A DNA stretch of 64,000 nt, from the NCBI GenBank assembly GCA_033060915.1, contig CM065386.1:11124001-11188000 (forward strand), written 5' to 3'. The position numbers were made by a program, and so were the translations under genes. Shown here piece by piece: positions 22,771 through 33,955 of the stretch. The DNA is from Euryodendron excelsum (taxonomy: Eukaryota; Streptophyta; Magnoliopsida; Ericales; Pentaphylacaceae). Every line of letters starts with the position of its first letter. The first letter of the stretch is position 1. The notes beneath the pieces are model-generated. The model was not told where the DNA came from, searched no databases, and was given only the letters and a program-made list of their open reading frames with translations.

Positions 22771-23598
22771 CACTATAAGAAAAATCATCTTTAGCAACCA
22801 AAATTTACGTCGCCACAAGTAAGCTTTTTGTTGTTGAAGATAATCAGCGATAGAAGTTTTTTCGTCGCCAGATCGTCGCTATAGCCTTGACACAGAAACT
22901 ATCTTGCAACGACTTTATATTTCGTCGCCAAAACCAAACTATTTGCAATGAAAAAATGTGACGCCAAAACTAAAAATTTTCAACAACGAACATCCGTATT
23001 TCGTTGCCAATAAGCTTTTGCAATAGAGTAGTTGCGTTGCCAAAGACTTAACCAATGGCAACACAATAACTTCGGTGCTAAATGTAAAAGGACTTGTGGG
23101 AAAAGACTATATTTACTGACAAAATATTTGTTGCTAAAATATCTCAGAGCGTTTAGTGACTAATTTACATTTTGTCGCCAAAAGTTCATCTTCCTTTTCT
23201 TTGTTTTTTGGGGGCGGGGGAAATAGCCCCTAAAATACATTGGATATGATGGTTCACCTATAAGTTCAATGACCTATGTATTCATAAATATATCACTCTC
23301 CTAACAATGTGTACATCCACACATTAAATAGAAGTCCTAAATTAATATTAAATATTGAAAACAAATGTATACAAATATCCAAATATTTGAATATAATACA
23401 ACATCTCAAAACTAACTGTAAACATCTGAATATAGAATGAAAATCTTCATTAACGTCCAAGTCCAAGTCCAATTGCATGAATGAGTCCATCGATATGTAA
23501 CACAAAAAGGAAAGAAAGAAAACTATCAACAATTTATCAAATAAAATTCAAATCTAAGAAGTTGAGTGTTTGGTATCACAAATTTTGCTTCCAATCCT

Positions 23599-24210
23599 CT
23601 AAAGTCTTATAGAGGAGTTTGTTCCTAATAGTTTGTTTAGGCTGAGTAATGATCTCGTGCAAGTTTCATGGTAAAGTTCGGTTCCGAAAAAAAAAAAAAC
23701 TAGAACGTAAAGTGAATGAAAAGAAAGTAAAATAAAGTAACATTTTTTTTTTACATGTATTTCGTTAAATAGAAAAGTTTCTAGAAGCTTGCAAGAAAAT
23801 AAAAAACTAGTGGCATTGCATTCACTAACCCATTTCCAGGCCTGACAGTGACCCAATGCCAAGACTTCAAAGACCCTCCCGCAGCAAGACTTTTGGTGCA
23901 CTTGAGGCCTAATATGTCCATAGGAAATATAACTTAAAAGGGTAGCCGCCAACCTCTCCTGACAGTGCAAGCTCACAAGCATTGCAAGGCTTTTAAGCTT
24001 GCCTGGAGGGTGTTATGGATGACCCTTCCATGGTAATGTGAAACCATTAGAGGCAATCATTGCAATCACAAGGCAGACTTTGAAAGAAGATAATAGTTGC
24101 TCCTCCTCCCTCACTGTGCCTCACCCTAAATTCTTGAGGATGCCTAGAATCCCAGCTGCAGCAAGGTAGGCTGCATGTATGGGGATCATGTAACAGAGTT
24201 CAACAGTTGC
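23599..24210 (-). pseudogene. Gene-like fragment of unknown identity inside the CACTA element
   Basis: On the minus strand the reading frame from about 24190 gives AYLAAAGILGILKNLG, then after a stop VIAMIASNGFTLPWKGHP, then after a stop KSLAMLVSLHCQERLAATLL and RVFEVLALGHCQAWKW. The region is richer in G+C than the rest of the element, as expected of a captured host sequence. I do not recognise the protein, and the stops show it is not expressed as such. Confidence 0.3.
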
Positions 24211-24375
24211 TTTTCTTGTTTTCAAGAAAGTATTAGATCACCAAAAAAAAATATTTTTGACACAAATAAGAAACGTCTAAGTTGTAGCACTCTTTGGATA
24301 GAAAAATTTGCATTGAAGTGTATTGACTTTAATGGCTTATAAACAAATATGCTAACTCACAATATGTACAAACAT

Positions 24376-24378
<3 letters not shown>

Positions 24379-24442
<64 letters not shown>
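24379..24442. repeat. (GA)n microsatellite
   Basis: About 32 uninterrupted GA units inside the CACTA element. Confidence 0.97.
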
Positions 24443-24445
<3 letters not shown>

Positions 24446-26861
24446 CTAAATTAAATAAAATTTTCCTTCATAAGAAACTGAAATTATCACTTAGTACTTG
24501 AAGCTTCTAAAAGGAAGTATTATACCTCTAGGATATCCTTTAACTTCCTCCCAACCACCCCTAGATTAGAAAGTGTCATGATGCATTGCAAACATATCAG
24601 GGGTCTTGCACATGTTACAATAAGTATGTAAGTCTCTTGCAAGTTCTAATGCTCACAAAATCAATGCGAAAAATAAGCATTGATGCAAAGGACGTAAAAT
24701 CTCATACAAATCAAATAAATCATATGGATGCTAAACAATACATGTGCTTATAGACAAATATCAATTGCACATGCAACCCCAAAAGGCTAAAACATAGAGA
24801 AACTTTCAATCAGGCATGCATATCTAGTGGCCATTATCTTCACACTTTATATTGGGCAACATTCCACCATGAATAAGCCATTGGAACATCTTATGGGCTG
24901 GACCATTAAAAATGTCCAGATAACTAAATACTTTGATGAATGAAGTAGAAAGTCGGAGTAAGCTATTTCAATAACCTCCCCAAGTTTCCAAAAAAAAAAA
25001 AAGAAAGAGAGGTAATCTTCACAAGTTGCGAATCTGTTTAGCCCTTTTTGCTCTTGCCCACTGTATTAGACTGCAGGACTGAAGCTTTACATTGAACTTC
25101 AATTTTTTTTTTTTGGACTAACAAGGTGTCTCCACCTTTTGAAATAACAACTAGTACCTGAGTTAACATGCACAAAGCAATTATTACAAGCAATTAGCAA
25201 GATAAATCACTGGAAGTAGGTCAAAGGGATGAAACAAATTGAAGATTTTGTTTTTGGTGGTAGATTATTGGTCATACCACCATTCCCATGGGTGGGTAGC
25301 TTGTGTGCCTTGCTTTTTTGAATTAACTAGCTCTGCTTTATGGGGTTGAGTGCACCAAGTGAAGTTTGATCTATTCACTAGTAACTTTATTCTTTTAAGA
25401 GGACCAAATTTTTTACATGTTGTGAACTACTATTGAAATTTCTCTAGCTCCCTACTGTAACTTCCCAACTTCTTAGAAAATAATAATAATAATTTTTTGA
25501 AAAAAAATACTTGAAGTCAACAGAAGTGGACAAGGTTGTGTCATCTTTTAATGCTATTCATCACATATTTTTCATCATAACAACACATCCATGATCCACC
25601 ACTCCAAACATTGACATGGTTCCATCATGCGACAGACACCCAATCACCACATAACATGTTGAATTTGTAATCTAATTTTTTTTTTTTGTTGCTAAAATTG
25701 TGGTTCTTGGGAAATTTAGGTTACATAGAGATAATTTTTCCTTTTTTTTTTTTGGAAACTCTTTTCCACCTTTTGTTTTCTTCTTCCTCCTATTTTTCTC
25801 TTGAAACTCTTTCATGCTACTTGATTTAGTAACATTCAACACCAAAAAGACTATTTTTTCAGTGCTTTTATTGCTGACCCCAATTCACCACATAACTTGT
25901 TGGATTCACATGCAGTGTTACTTGATTTAGTTACATTCAACACCCAAAGAATATTTTTCAGTGCTTTTTAAAGCCTTAGTTTCTGTTTCTCCTGTAAACA
26001 TATAGAACTTTCTCCAAAAAAAAAAAAAAAAAGGGAATTTGTGCTTGGACAAAATCTCTCTCAATTTTGAAGATAATGACAGAGAAAAAGCGAGTAGGAA
26101 TGCTACAATAACACAAAGAACATATTATATTAGATAATATTCACATTCTCAACACAACATGCAAATAGACTCCGTATTTTGAAGATAAGAAGGGGGACCT
26201 GGAGTTTCACCTCGAATTAGCACCAATTGAATTGTAGAATTGTATTGTCCAAGTCCTAGCACTTTGTTTCTGCAATCTATATCAGTTTTCTTCTACAAAT
26301 GTGTGAGCGAGAACTTGTGAGAAGAGAGATTGAGTTAGGGTTTTAAAAATTGGGGACACAATTTTAAGGTTTCTAAAATAGGAAGAGAGAGAGAGAAATA
26401 CATGTGCAGATGGCAGAAGAACCTTTCTTCGGCAAACACAGTTAGAGAGAGATGAAGAAAGGAAAAGATTGAGAGGAAGAGGGAGACACAGGTAGCGAGA
26501 GAAGAAATTGAGTAAGTGGAAGAATAGGTAGAGAGAGAAACGAGGGGAAAAAGTATGGTTTCTAACTTTCTATTACGTTTTCGCCAAAATTTTGTGATTT
26601 GCAACGAGAATAAAATCTAGACACGGAAAACAACTCTTTTGGTGACTAGACAAAAGATGTTGTTGCAATTTCTCTATTTGTTGGCGACGAATACAAAATC
26701 TGGCCGCGGAAACTGTAATTTTGGCAACGAGAAAAACATGTTGCGAGAAGTGCCCTTTGGCGACCAGAAAAAAAGTTGTTGTGGAAAGTACTCCTACCGC
26801 AATGACTTTATGTACCCGTAGCGAAAGGCCGTTGCAAAATGTGTAATTTCTTGTAGTGTGG

Positions 26862-27110
26862 GCCTTTCACATTCTGACGGTCAAGTTAGCTATTCTTCTC
26901 AAGGATGGAATGAAATTTTCAAGTGTATATGGCTAAGTCAGAATGAACATACCTTGCTCTCTCTTAGCTCTGGTATTTATATTGCGGTGCTCTCTGTAGA
27001 GCCTACCCAACACTCACGACTCCCTGCTCATGTTTATGTTGGCTAGCGCCGACTGATCGGACACCATTTCTCCTGCATCTCTTTGATAGAGCTTGAATGA
27101 CCAGATATGA
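26862..27110 (-). repeat. Gypsy LTR, continuation, fused to gag
   Basis: It matches 28490-28740 and the reverse complement of 33500-33750. Near 27110-27130 the LTR passes directly into gag coding sequence at a shared GCAACGC(C/T)TCCTCC. The rest of this LTR (U3) and everything between gag and the LTR are gone. The fusion looks like a recombination or template switch at microhomology. Confidence 0.8.
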
Positions 27111-28338
27111 GCGCCGTCGGTTTTGCACAACGCTTCCTCCAACCTTGCGTATCGCTTAATCCTTGACATCAATTCATGAACCGTGTGTGCATGTTTCTTC
27201 ATTAAAGACTATCGGAGGCGGTGATCTCTGGGCATGCCGATTTTGAACTGAGTTATAGCCAGCTGCTCGCTGTACACGTCAATCTCATTGTAGGCCACCC
27301 AGTAGCGTTGCGCATACGTCCGTAATCCTTCTCCATTGTTCTTTCGTAGGGTGAGTAAGAAGTCCACCTCCCTAGATTGCTTGTTGTTGGCTATAAAGCG
27401 AGTGGTGAATAGTTCAGCAAGTTATCTCCAGTTTAATACTGATTTGGCAGGTAACTTGTCAAACCATTGTAAGGCCACTTCTCCCAAACTGGATGAGAAC
27501 ATTCGACACATCAGGGACTGATCCCAGCTCCAGAGTGCATCATTTGCCTGTATTAGCAAACGTGAATGATTAGGTCGGCCTTTCCGTCATATGGTGTGAA
27601 CTTTGGTGGGGAGAAGTTCCTCAGAGGCTGTCGGCTTCCGATCTCCTCTGTGAAGGGCGTGGATGCTATCTGATCCTGAGTAGTGCGCACTTTGGGGGGC
27701 TGCTCTTTGCTATCAAGTTTTTCATTTAGCAATCTCTCCCTTTCCTTCTGACGTCGACCGGTTCCTGGCTGTTCCCCGTCTTGTGGTGTTCAACTCCTCC
27801 TGTGGCGCCGATCTCCTTGTCTGTTACTATTGTGGTCGATGCTGGAGGCATGGCTCCTGACCGTGCGCACAGGCGTTGGGCTTTTGTTTCTGGAATCTCA
27901 ATTCCTCCTTTCATCGCGGTAGGCTGGTGATCTCCTCTTGGCTCCGTCGTCCCTCTTGGACATCACGTCCTTTATTGCTCTAAGCTGGGAAGTAAGCCTG
28001 GCAATTTGATCGCCACGCCACCGTAACTCACTTTCTATAGCATGAAGTGAATGGTCACTGGGCACACGTCCACTAGAAAGGGAAAGGCCTAGGTCCCGGT
28101 GATAATTTCTACGGGGGTTTGGCCCCCTAGCGTAGTACGGGTCCCTTTGTAACTCGTCTTGCGTTATTCGGGGGCTGCCAGTAGGAGACCGGGTCTCCGA
28201 CCTCCTCGTTCGTCCCCGATTGCTTCTTTCCGTGGTAGTTCAGTGGCTAGGAAAGTAAGTGTTATCGTTGCCAGAGGCAGTTTCGTTCCCTCATCCTGTG
28301 GCACGGGCTCCTTTTCTCCCTAAGAAGTTGGTACTCAT
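27110..28338 (-). pseudogene. Gypsy gag, N-terminal half, minus strand, degenerate
   Basis: It begins MSTNFLGRKGARATG at 28338, just after a leader resembling a gypsy primer region (28371-28351). It goes on through an Arg-rich segment (DPYYARGPNPRRNYHRD; ELRWRGDQIARLTSQLRAI) and the retrotransposon gag fold (NFSPPKFTPYDGKAD; MCRMFSSSLGEVALQWF; VVNSLYSQQ-type helices) to HELMSRIKRYARLEEA near 27115. Several stops and frame changes are present. The expected C-terminal half is not here but on the plus strand from 28939. Confidence 0.8.
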
Positions 28339-28371
28339 CTTTATTTGAACATTCTCACAGACGACGCTAAT

Positions 28372-28938
28372 TGTAAGTGGAATTTCTGGGAAGGTCTGGC
28401 CGATCACTCGAACCACTATTGATGAGTCCCCAACTTGCTGTAGAGAAACAGAAAAGTTAGAATGGGTCAACCCGCTTTGGGCAGATCACACTCCGATGGT
28501 CAAGTTAGTTATTCTTCTCAAGGATGGAATGGAATTTTCAAGTGTATATGGCTAAATTGGAATGAACATACCTTGCTCTCTCTTAGCTCTGGTATTTATA
28601 TTGTGGTGCTCTCTGTAGAGCCTACCCGACACTCATGACTCCATACTCAAGTCCATGCTGGCTAGCGCCGGCTGATCGGACACCATTTCTCTTATATCTA
28701 TTTGTTAGAGCATGACTAATTGGACGTAAGCGTCGTCGGTTTTGCGCAACGCCTCCTCCAACCTTGCGTATCGCTCGATCCTCGACATCAGTTTGTAAAC
28801 CGTGAGGGTTGGTTTCTTCATTAAGGACTATCGCAGGTGGTGCTTTCTGGGTTAGGCCTAGTGCCTCGATTGTAGGGGTCTTGCGCTAACCTCTTGCAAT
28901 GGCTCAATGACATCAACGGTCAGGCCTTCTTTAATAGG
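28372..28938 (-). repeat. Gypsy LTR with a gag segment in its U3
   Basis: The minus-strand LTR ends at 28372 (CCACTTACA) next to the gag leader. From 28480 to 28765 it matches the other two LTRs, and from about 28860 to 28938 it matches the U3 start of the right LTR (GGGGTCTTG, CAATGACATCAACGGTCAGG). In between (about 28765-28855) it carries sequence of gag (the RIERYARLEEA coding region) instead of the 230 bp present in the right LTR. The LTR is thus a mosaic. Confidence 0.8.
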
Positions 28939-29323
28939 ATGTGCTGTAGACCGCCCCCAAGAAGGTCGGCACCATTGCCCAAAAAAAGAATAGGAGTGAC
29001 ACAAAGAAGTTTCGACGGGACGACAGCAACGGTCGGAGCAACAAGGCAAGTAATGGGGTTTATACTGTCTTCAAAGACCTTATTTATAAAATTTTGACCC
29101 AAATTCATGACAAGTCGTTCCTCAAATGGCCCCCGAAGTTGGGAGGAGACTCTACAGCCCGAGACCAGGCCAAGTTTTGCTCCTATCACAGGGAGAGGGG
29201 GCATCAAACACGAAATTGTCGACATCTGAAAAATCACTTTGAGGACTTGGCGAAGGCTAGTCATCTTGACTAGTACATTGACAAGGAAAAGACGAAATAG
29301 GAGGCCAAGTAGCCAAAGCTGGA

Positions 29324-29368
<45 letters not shown>

Positions 29369-29735
29369 CGCCCCCGCAGAAAGAGGACCAAACTAAACCA
29401 ATCCAGGTGATCAACATGCTGCACAGATCGGCAAAATCAGAAGCTGCTAACCGGAACAAGTACTGGGCGAATATTTGAAAAGCCGTGCACCTACGGGACG
29501 TAATGCAAGTAGGCTCCCCTGCCATGAAAGTCAAGGTCAGCAAGAATAGCGCAGCCATAACCTTTTCAGAGGAAGATCTTGTGGGAGTTCAAGCTCCCTA
29601 TAATGACGCACTGGTCGTTACTTTACCAATGGCAGGTTGTGACGTGAAGAGACTGTTCATTGACCAAGGAAGCTCCTCCGAGATCATGTACTATGACCTG
29701 TTTAAGAAGCTAGGATTGAAGGATGTCGACCTCTA
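28939..29735 (+). pseudogene. Gypsy gag C-terminus and protease, plus strand, degenerate
   Basis: The frame starting near 28975 gives KKKNRSDTKKFRRDD, YTVFKDLIYKILTQI and KFCSYHRERGHQTRNC, the zinc-binding end of Tat-like gag. After a Pro-run coded by poly-C and a stop it continues at 29485 as protease: PYNDALVVTLPMAGCDVKRLF, then IDQGSSSEIMYYDLFKKLGL. The active-site motif reads DQGSS, which is also seen in intact Tat-type elements. Stops at 29477 and 29734 and the homopolymer break the frame. It fits end-on to the minus-strand N-terminal gag. Confidence 0.75.
29326..29366. repeat. Poly-C tract, 41 bases
   Basis: An uninterrupted C run in the gag-protease linker, coding for polyproline on the plus strand. 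Such runs are prone to sequencing and assembly error, so its length should not be trusted. Confidence 0.9.
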
Positions 29736-30640
29736 GCCCTCGCTCAACCCGTTGATTGGGTTCAGTTCCCACCCAGTCTGGCCACTTGCGAAGGTAACCA
29801 TCCTTGTGATGCCAGAGGGATTACCCTACAAATAGAATTCCTAATGGTTAACGTGCCCTTCCCATATAATGCCATTATGGGCCGTACATGATTGCACCTC
29901 ATGAAAACCATCCCTTCCTCCTACCATCAGTTGATTCGATTCCCTTCCACGGAGGGAGTCCAAGAGATCAGAGGGGACCAAGTTGTTGCCAAGCAATGCT
30001 TCCTTACGGCATATGCCACAAAAAGTTGAAGAGTTCTTCCTTTACCCAACAGTTTTGGAGCATACGGTCAGGCCCGGACAATTCAACCCCGAGCGGCAGG
30101 TAGAGGCCAGGTATTGACTAACTTTGTTATAGAATTTTGTGCTCACCATCCACAGGCAACCAATCTAGCTCCGATTGCCGGCGAACAACATGATGACATC
30201 TCCCTACCAATTCGGCAGAAAAAAGATCAATTGGATGCTGTTCGTTGATGAAGCATCCAATGATCAGGGGGTAGATCGAGGATAATTATCGAACGCTATG
30301 GCATTAGGGCAGGTCATTAAACTCAAGTTCACTGCAACAAAGACTCAAAATATGAAGCTCTGCAGGCGGGATCACACCAAGCTATGGATTGCCAAACTGC
30401 CAAAATCATGATCCACTCAGACAATATGCAACATGCAGCACCAATCAACGAGGAGTTGGGCCGAAGTTGGGGGCATATCGATTAGGACCTGTCAAAGAAA
30501 GGCAGCTCGTTAAAATTTTTCCTCAAATTAGGCAGAGGCTTGGGCTGGGTAAAATTAGTAGCTCAAACACAGATAACAAAATTGTTTTTTTCTAAACAAA
30601 GGACATGTTCGCAAAAGCATATGTACAAAATGGGTTCATA
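29736..30640 (+). pseudogene. Gypsy pol remnants: RT edge and RNase H
   Basis: After the protease the plus strand keeps only scraps: GDQVVAKQCFLTAYATK near 29970 (a protease-RT linker motif in this group) and, from 30230, LFVDEASNDQGV...AMALGQVIKLKFTATKTQN, which is the RNase H start (normally VDGASNDQGSG). Most of RT and the integrase are missing. Frame changes are frequent. Confidence 0.6.
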
Positions 30641-30696
30641 AGTGCTTCCTGCGAAATTAAGTACAATTCAAACAAAAAAAAAAAGAAAAAAGAGCT

Positions 30697-32975
30697 CTAA
30701 GCTAGTTCGGCAAATGGAGGGTCGATAGAGGATTGTCCTGTTAGCAGTAGTTCGGAGGGCGATGGCAGTTCGGCTGGATTGGCTTCTTTATCCATTTGAA
30801 GCTTAGGAGCGTCTTTTTCCTCTTCACAAACGGTCTCTTCATCGGCCTCATCCTACAACTTAAGCACCGTATCAGTGCGGGCAGGAATTTTCGTCCAGAG
30901 AGGGGAAGACTTGTCTAGCTTTAACTGCCTTGGGGCTGCCTTCCAACCGTCCTGGAATATCTGTTTGGCGATCTGCTTCACTTGGGCCTCGTAATGATCC
31001 CCAGTATCCTCAAAACCCTTGTCGTACTTGGCTTCTGCCTCCCTGTTTAAATGCTCCACCTCCAATCGAGCTTCAGCCAGAGACACTCTTGCCTCAGCTG
31101 CCGACTCCTCTTCCTCGGTTAACCTGGGCTTTATATTGGCGGCTTCAACTTCAGCTTTTCAGAAGTTTTCCTCTTTATGCTTGAAGGAAGCCTGTGCCTC
31201 GGCAAGAGTAGCCTGGTTGTCCTATCAAGCCTTCTAGAGAGTTCTGGCCTTCCGATCTTTCTGGTGGAAGCTATCCTTCAGGTCGGAGTATCTTCTTAAA
31301 ACTGCCTCGTGCCGATCTTGAAAACTACAAAACCGCTGCATAATCTCCAAGCCATGAATGGCACCTTGAGGAAAACAAGGGAAAGCGGGCATTAGTATAG
31401 GATTGCGAAATTTAACAGGTAGAAGAAAGAGTTTAGCATAGTTGGCTCACCGTAAACGCTGTCCGAACTGCTCCAAGCATCAACTCCCCTGTGTCGATGC
31501 CATCTAGTTCTTTGATGTCCTTAGGCGGTATGATAGCTTGGAGGGCCCTAATAGCAACGCCGAGATAATGTAACACCGAGTCCTCGACAATCATAGCCCG
31601 CTCGCCGATCTTGGGCCGTGTTACAAATTCTTCAGCCAATTGTCCCTCCACTATGCCCTTGCCCTTCTCCATAGCAAAAGGCCCCACCGATTTATCTGGG
31701 GTAGCGGCCGTATCTGCAGCCATCTCTCGGGCGGCGGCCTTCTCAGTCGTCTTCACCAACCTTTTTCTCTTCACCACCACCGGGGTCGTTGCTCCCTCTT
31801 CAGGATCTGCCATCGCGGTAGTGGCAAGAACCCCAGTAGTAGGGGGCACAATGGGTGGTGGAAGAACATCAGTGTCACCGACTTGGGTAGCAGTTTCAGT
31901 AGAAAACGAGGCCGCACCCTTCCTCTTCCTAGAACCCCTTTGTCCTAGCGTTAGAGTGAGATCTCGAATTTTGGGAGCCATTTCAAGGGCAGAGTCTGGG
32001 ATCACGGCAATGGGTGCGGAACCTAGAGACGGTGGGAGAGATGAGTGATGCCCGATGTCGTGCCAGGCTCCCTCCTCTTTTTAGGAGGTAATCACTGCGG
32101 CAGACACCCCGTTCGTGGTGGTAAAGGTTTGGTACCGAATTGGGTAGCCCAGGAGTACGTGTGCAGCGCGTCCTATCCCTTGCAGCTCACCCTCGCCTTT
32201 GTACGCCCAAACTTGTTTCAAGGCAGCAAGATCGACGCCGAGGTGTTCGGTCTCCTTATCCAGGGGTTCAAAGGTAGTTGGGAAACACAGAAGCACAAAA
32301 ATAAACAAGTAGCGAAGAGAAGGTTAGACCTATTCTTTGATTAAGCAATGAGCCAAGGAAAAATCAAAACAGGGGAAAAATTACATCAAGTAGCGAAGAG
32401 AAGGGTAGACCTATTCCCTTCGGTGTCCTGGGGCACTTCATCTTTGGGGCCAGTTCTACGGGGATATCGCTAAATTCCCATGGCCCCCTTACTTTCACTA
32501 TGGTAGCGTCGATCCCCTTCCTCGAACTAGGAAGGAATTAGACCAGTTCCCTCGACGCATGCCTGACCCTAAAATAGTACTTGTACCATTTCATTTTACT
32601 GCTACCGCCCACCTCTACATCGGCGTAACAATAATTGAATTCATGAAGACCCAGGTTCAAGCCAAGACGGCGGTTCAATTCAATGATCCCCATCACTATT
32701 CTGTAACCGTTCGGCAACAGTTGGATTGGGGCAATCTCATAATGGCTAAGGATTTGAGTCAAGAAGGGATGAACAAGAAACCCAAGGCCGCCCTCTACAA
32801 TTGCAATAAAGGGGAAATAGAGTCCCCTCTTCAGTCACCTTCCAACCATCATCGTTCGGCCCTACCAAACCTATATCTACCCTTGTTAGAAAATTGTACC
32901 GTTGCTTGAAAGCAGTTATGGAATCGGAATGGCTAAGCATTCCCCTAAGTCTGGTGCCCATGGCTACCAAGGGGT
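30697..32975 (-). pseudogene. Antisense gene of Tat-type element (putative gypsy-type transposon family, Transposase_28-like)
   Basis: On the minus strand, reading leftward: MVAMGTRLRGMLSHSDSI near 32970; HPFLTQILSHYEIAPIQLLPNG then YRIVMGIIELNRRL and WYKYYFRVRHASREL, the conserved core of this family; EPLDKETEHLGVDLAALKQVW near 32260; MAPKIRDLTLTLGQRGSRKRK near 31985; a coiled coil (LEVEHLNREAEAKYDKGFED) to 30850; and an acidic C-terminus ending PPFAELA at about 30697. A spliced intron is probable at 31365-31450 (GTGAGC...CTCAAG). Frame breaks make it a pseudogene. Genes of this type lie antisense between pol and the 3' LTR in some Tat elements; their function is unknown. Confidence 0.7.
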
Positions 32976-33146
32976 TCTAAGGTTCGAAGTAAGAAAAATG
33001 AAGAAAGAATGCAAAGAAAAGGAAGACTTACAGAATGGCAGCCTTCGTGACAGAGACAGATGTAAAGCGTGGGGAAGTTCTACGTTCAAGCAATGGCCAC
33101 ACCCCTTAGGTATGCGCAAAGAGTGATAGAACAACGACAATAGACC

Positions 33147-33864
33147 TGAGGCAGCCTAATAGTCACGCCACATTAAAGAAGGCCTGACGGTTGACGTCAT
33201 TGAGCCGTTGCGCGAGGTTAGCCCAAGACCCCTACAATCGGGGCGCTAGAGCTAAGGGGCAATTGTGGGTCAAATAAATATGGGCCCAAAATTGTTGGGC
33301 CGGTCCATGCTAATTGGCACTACTGAGCTGGGCCTGGAGTAGCCCAAGATTGAGTCTTACGCCACAAGCCCGGATCAGTTTGTTCCCCCAAACTAGAGCC
33401 CCCTTTAGCCCAGCTTAGGGGTGTAATCATACACGGTGACAAAGCATTAAATGGAGAACAGACTCGCATTGAATGCGGAGGAGGCGTTGCGCAGAACTGA
33501 CGACGCTCACGTTTGATTAGTTAAGCTCTAGCAAAGAGATACAGGAGAAATGGCGTCCAATCAACCGGCGCTAGCCAGTATAGGCCTGAGCAGGGAGTCA
33601 TGAGTGTCGGGTAGGCTCTACAGAGAGCACCGCAATATAAATACCAGAGTTAAGAAAGAGCAAGGTATGTTCATTCCGACTTAGTCATGTACACTTGAAA
33701 ATTCCATTCCATCCTTGAGAAGAATAGTTAACTTGACCGTCGGACTATGATCAACTCAAAGCGGGTCGACCCATTCTAACTCTTCTATTTCTCTACAGCA
33801 GGTTGGGGACTCATCAATAGTGGCTCAACTGATCGGCCAGACCTTCCCAGAAATCCCACTTACA
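33147..33864 (+). repeat. 3' LTR of the gypsy element, plus strand, full length
   Basis: It begins near TGAGGCAGCCTAATAG and ends CCCACTTACA. A probable TATA element (AATATAAATACC, about 33633) is followed by the transcribed-end sequence shared with the other LTRs. It holds the 230-bp U3 interior (about 33240-33470) that LTR 28372-28938 lacks. It is the best reference for the family's LTR in this window. Confidence 0.8.
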
Positions 33865-33955
33865 CTTTTAAAATAAGAAATTTGTTGTCTTGGTACAAAA
33901 TGTATTTTCCAATTCTGATTGACTTCTCCTAATGATTATTCATTTTGTTTGGTAG

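Larger units (their letters stand above)
22771..26858. mobile_element. Non-autonomous CACTA transposon, 4,088 bp, TSD TGG
   Basis: The ends are CACTATAAGAAAAATCA (22771) and AATTTCTTGTAGTG (ending 26858), an imperfect inverted pair of the CACTACAAGAAA type. The 3-bp duplication TGG lies at 22768-22770 and 26859-26861, and deleting the element restores an uninterrupted LTR. Both ends carry subterminal repeats of the form (T/G)CGTCGCCAAAA or GGCGACGA (22810-23180 and 26580-26830). No transposase is recognisable. The interior holds a GA microsatellite, several poly-A/T runs and two open stretches: 23599-24210 on the minus strand and a basic, low-complexity one at 26335-26604. Confidence 0.92.
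22663..33864. mobile_element. Composite Ty3/gypsy (Tat-like) locus bounded by inverted LTRs
   Basis: The left border is TGTAAGTG at 22663 and the right border is CACTTACA at 33864, so the outer LTRs face opposite ways. A third LTR, in the left orientation, lies at 28372-28938. The N-terminal half of gag is on the minus strand (27110-28338). The C-terminal half of gag, protease and RNase H are on the plus strand (28939-30540), followed by an antisense gene and the right LTR. The two gag halves are complementary parts, not duplicates, which suggests an inverted segment within one original element. Flanks read CTTTTT on the left and CTTTT on the right, a possible but T-rich target duplication. 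A CACTA element sits in the left LTR. Confidence 0.65.

Noticed and set aside
26335..26604. 89-codon Ser/Leu-rich frame on the minus strand
   Set aside because: Antisense of GA-rich low-complexity sequence in the CACTA subterminal region.
31611..32048. Plus-strand frames of 145 and 102 codons
   Set aside because: They are the opposite strand of the better-supported antisense transposon gene, which has the family's conserved residues.
22651..33870. Perfect 5-bp target duplication for the composite gypsy locus
   Set aside because: The flanks CTTTTT and CTTTTA are T-rich and the alignment is ambiguous by one base, so I do not claim it as proven.
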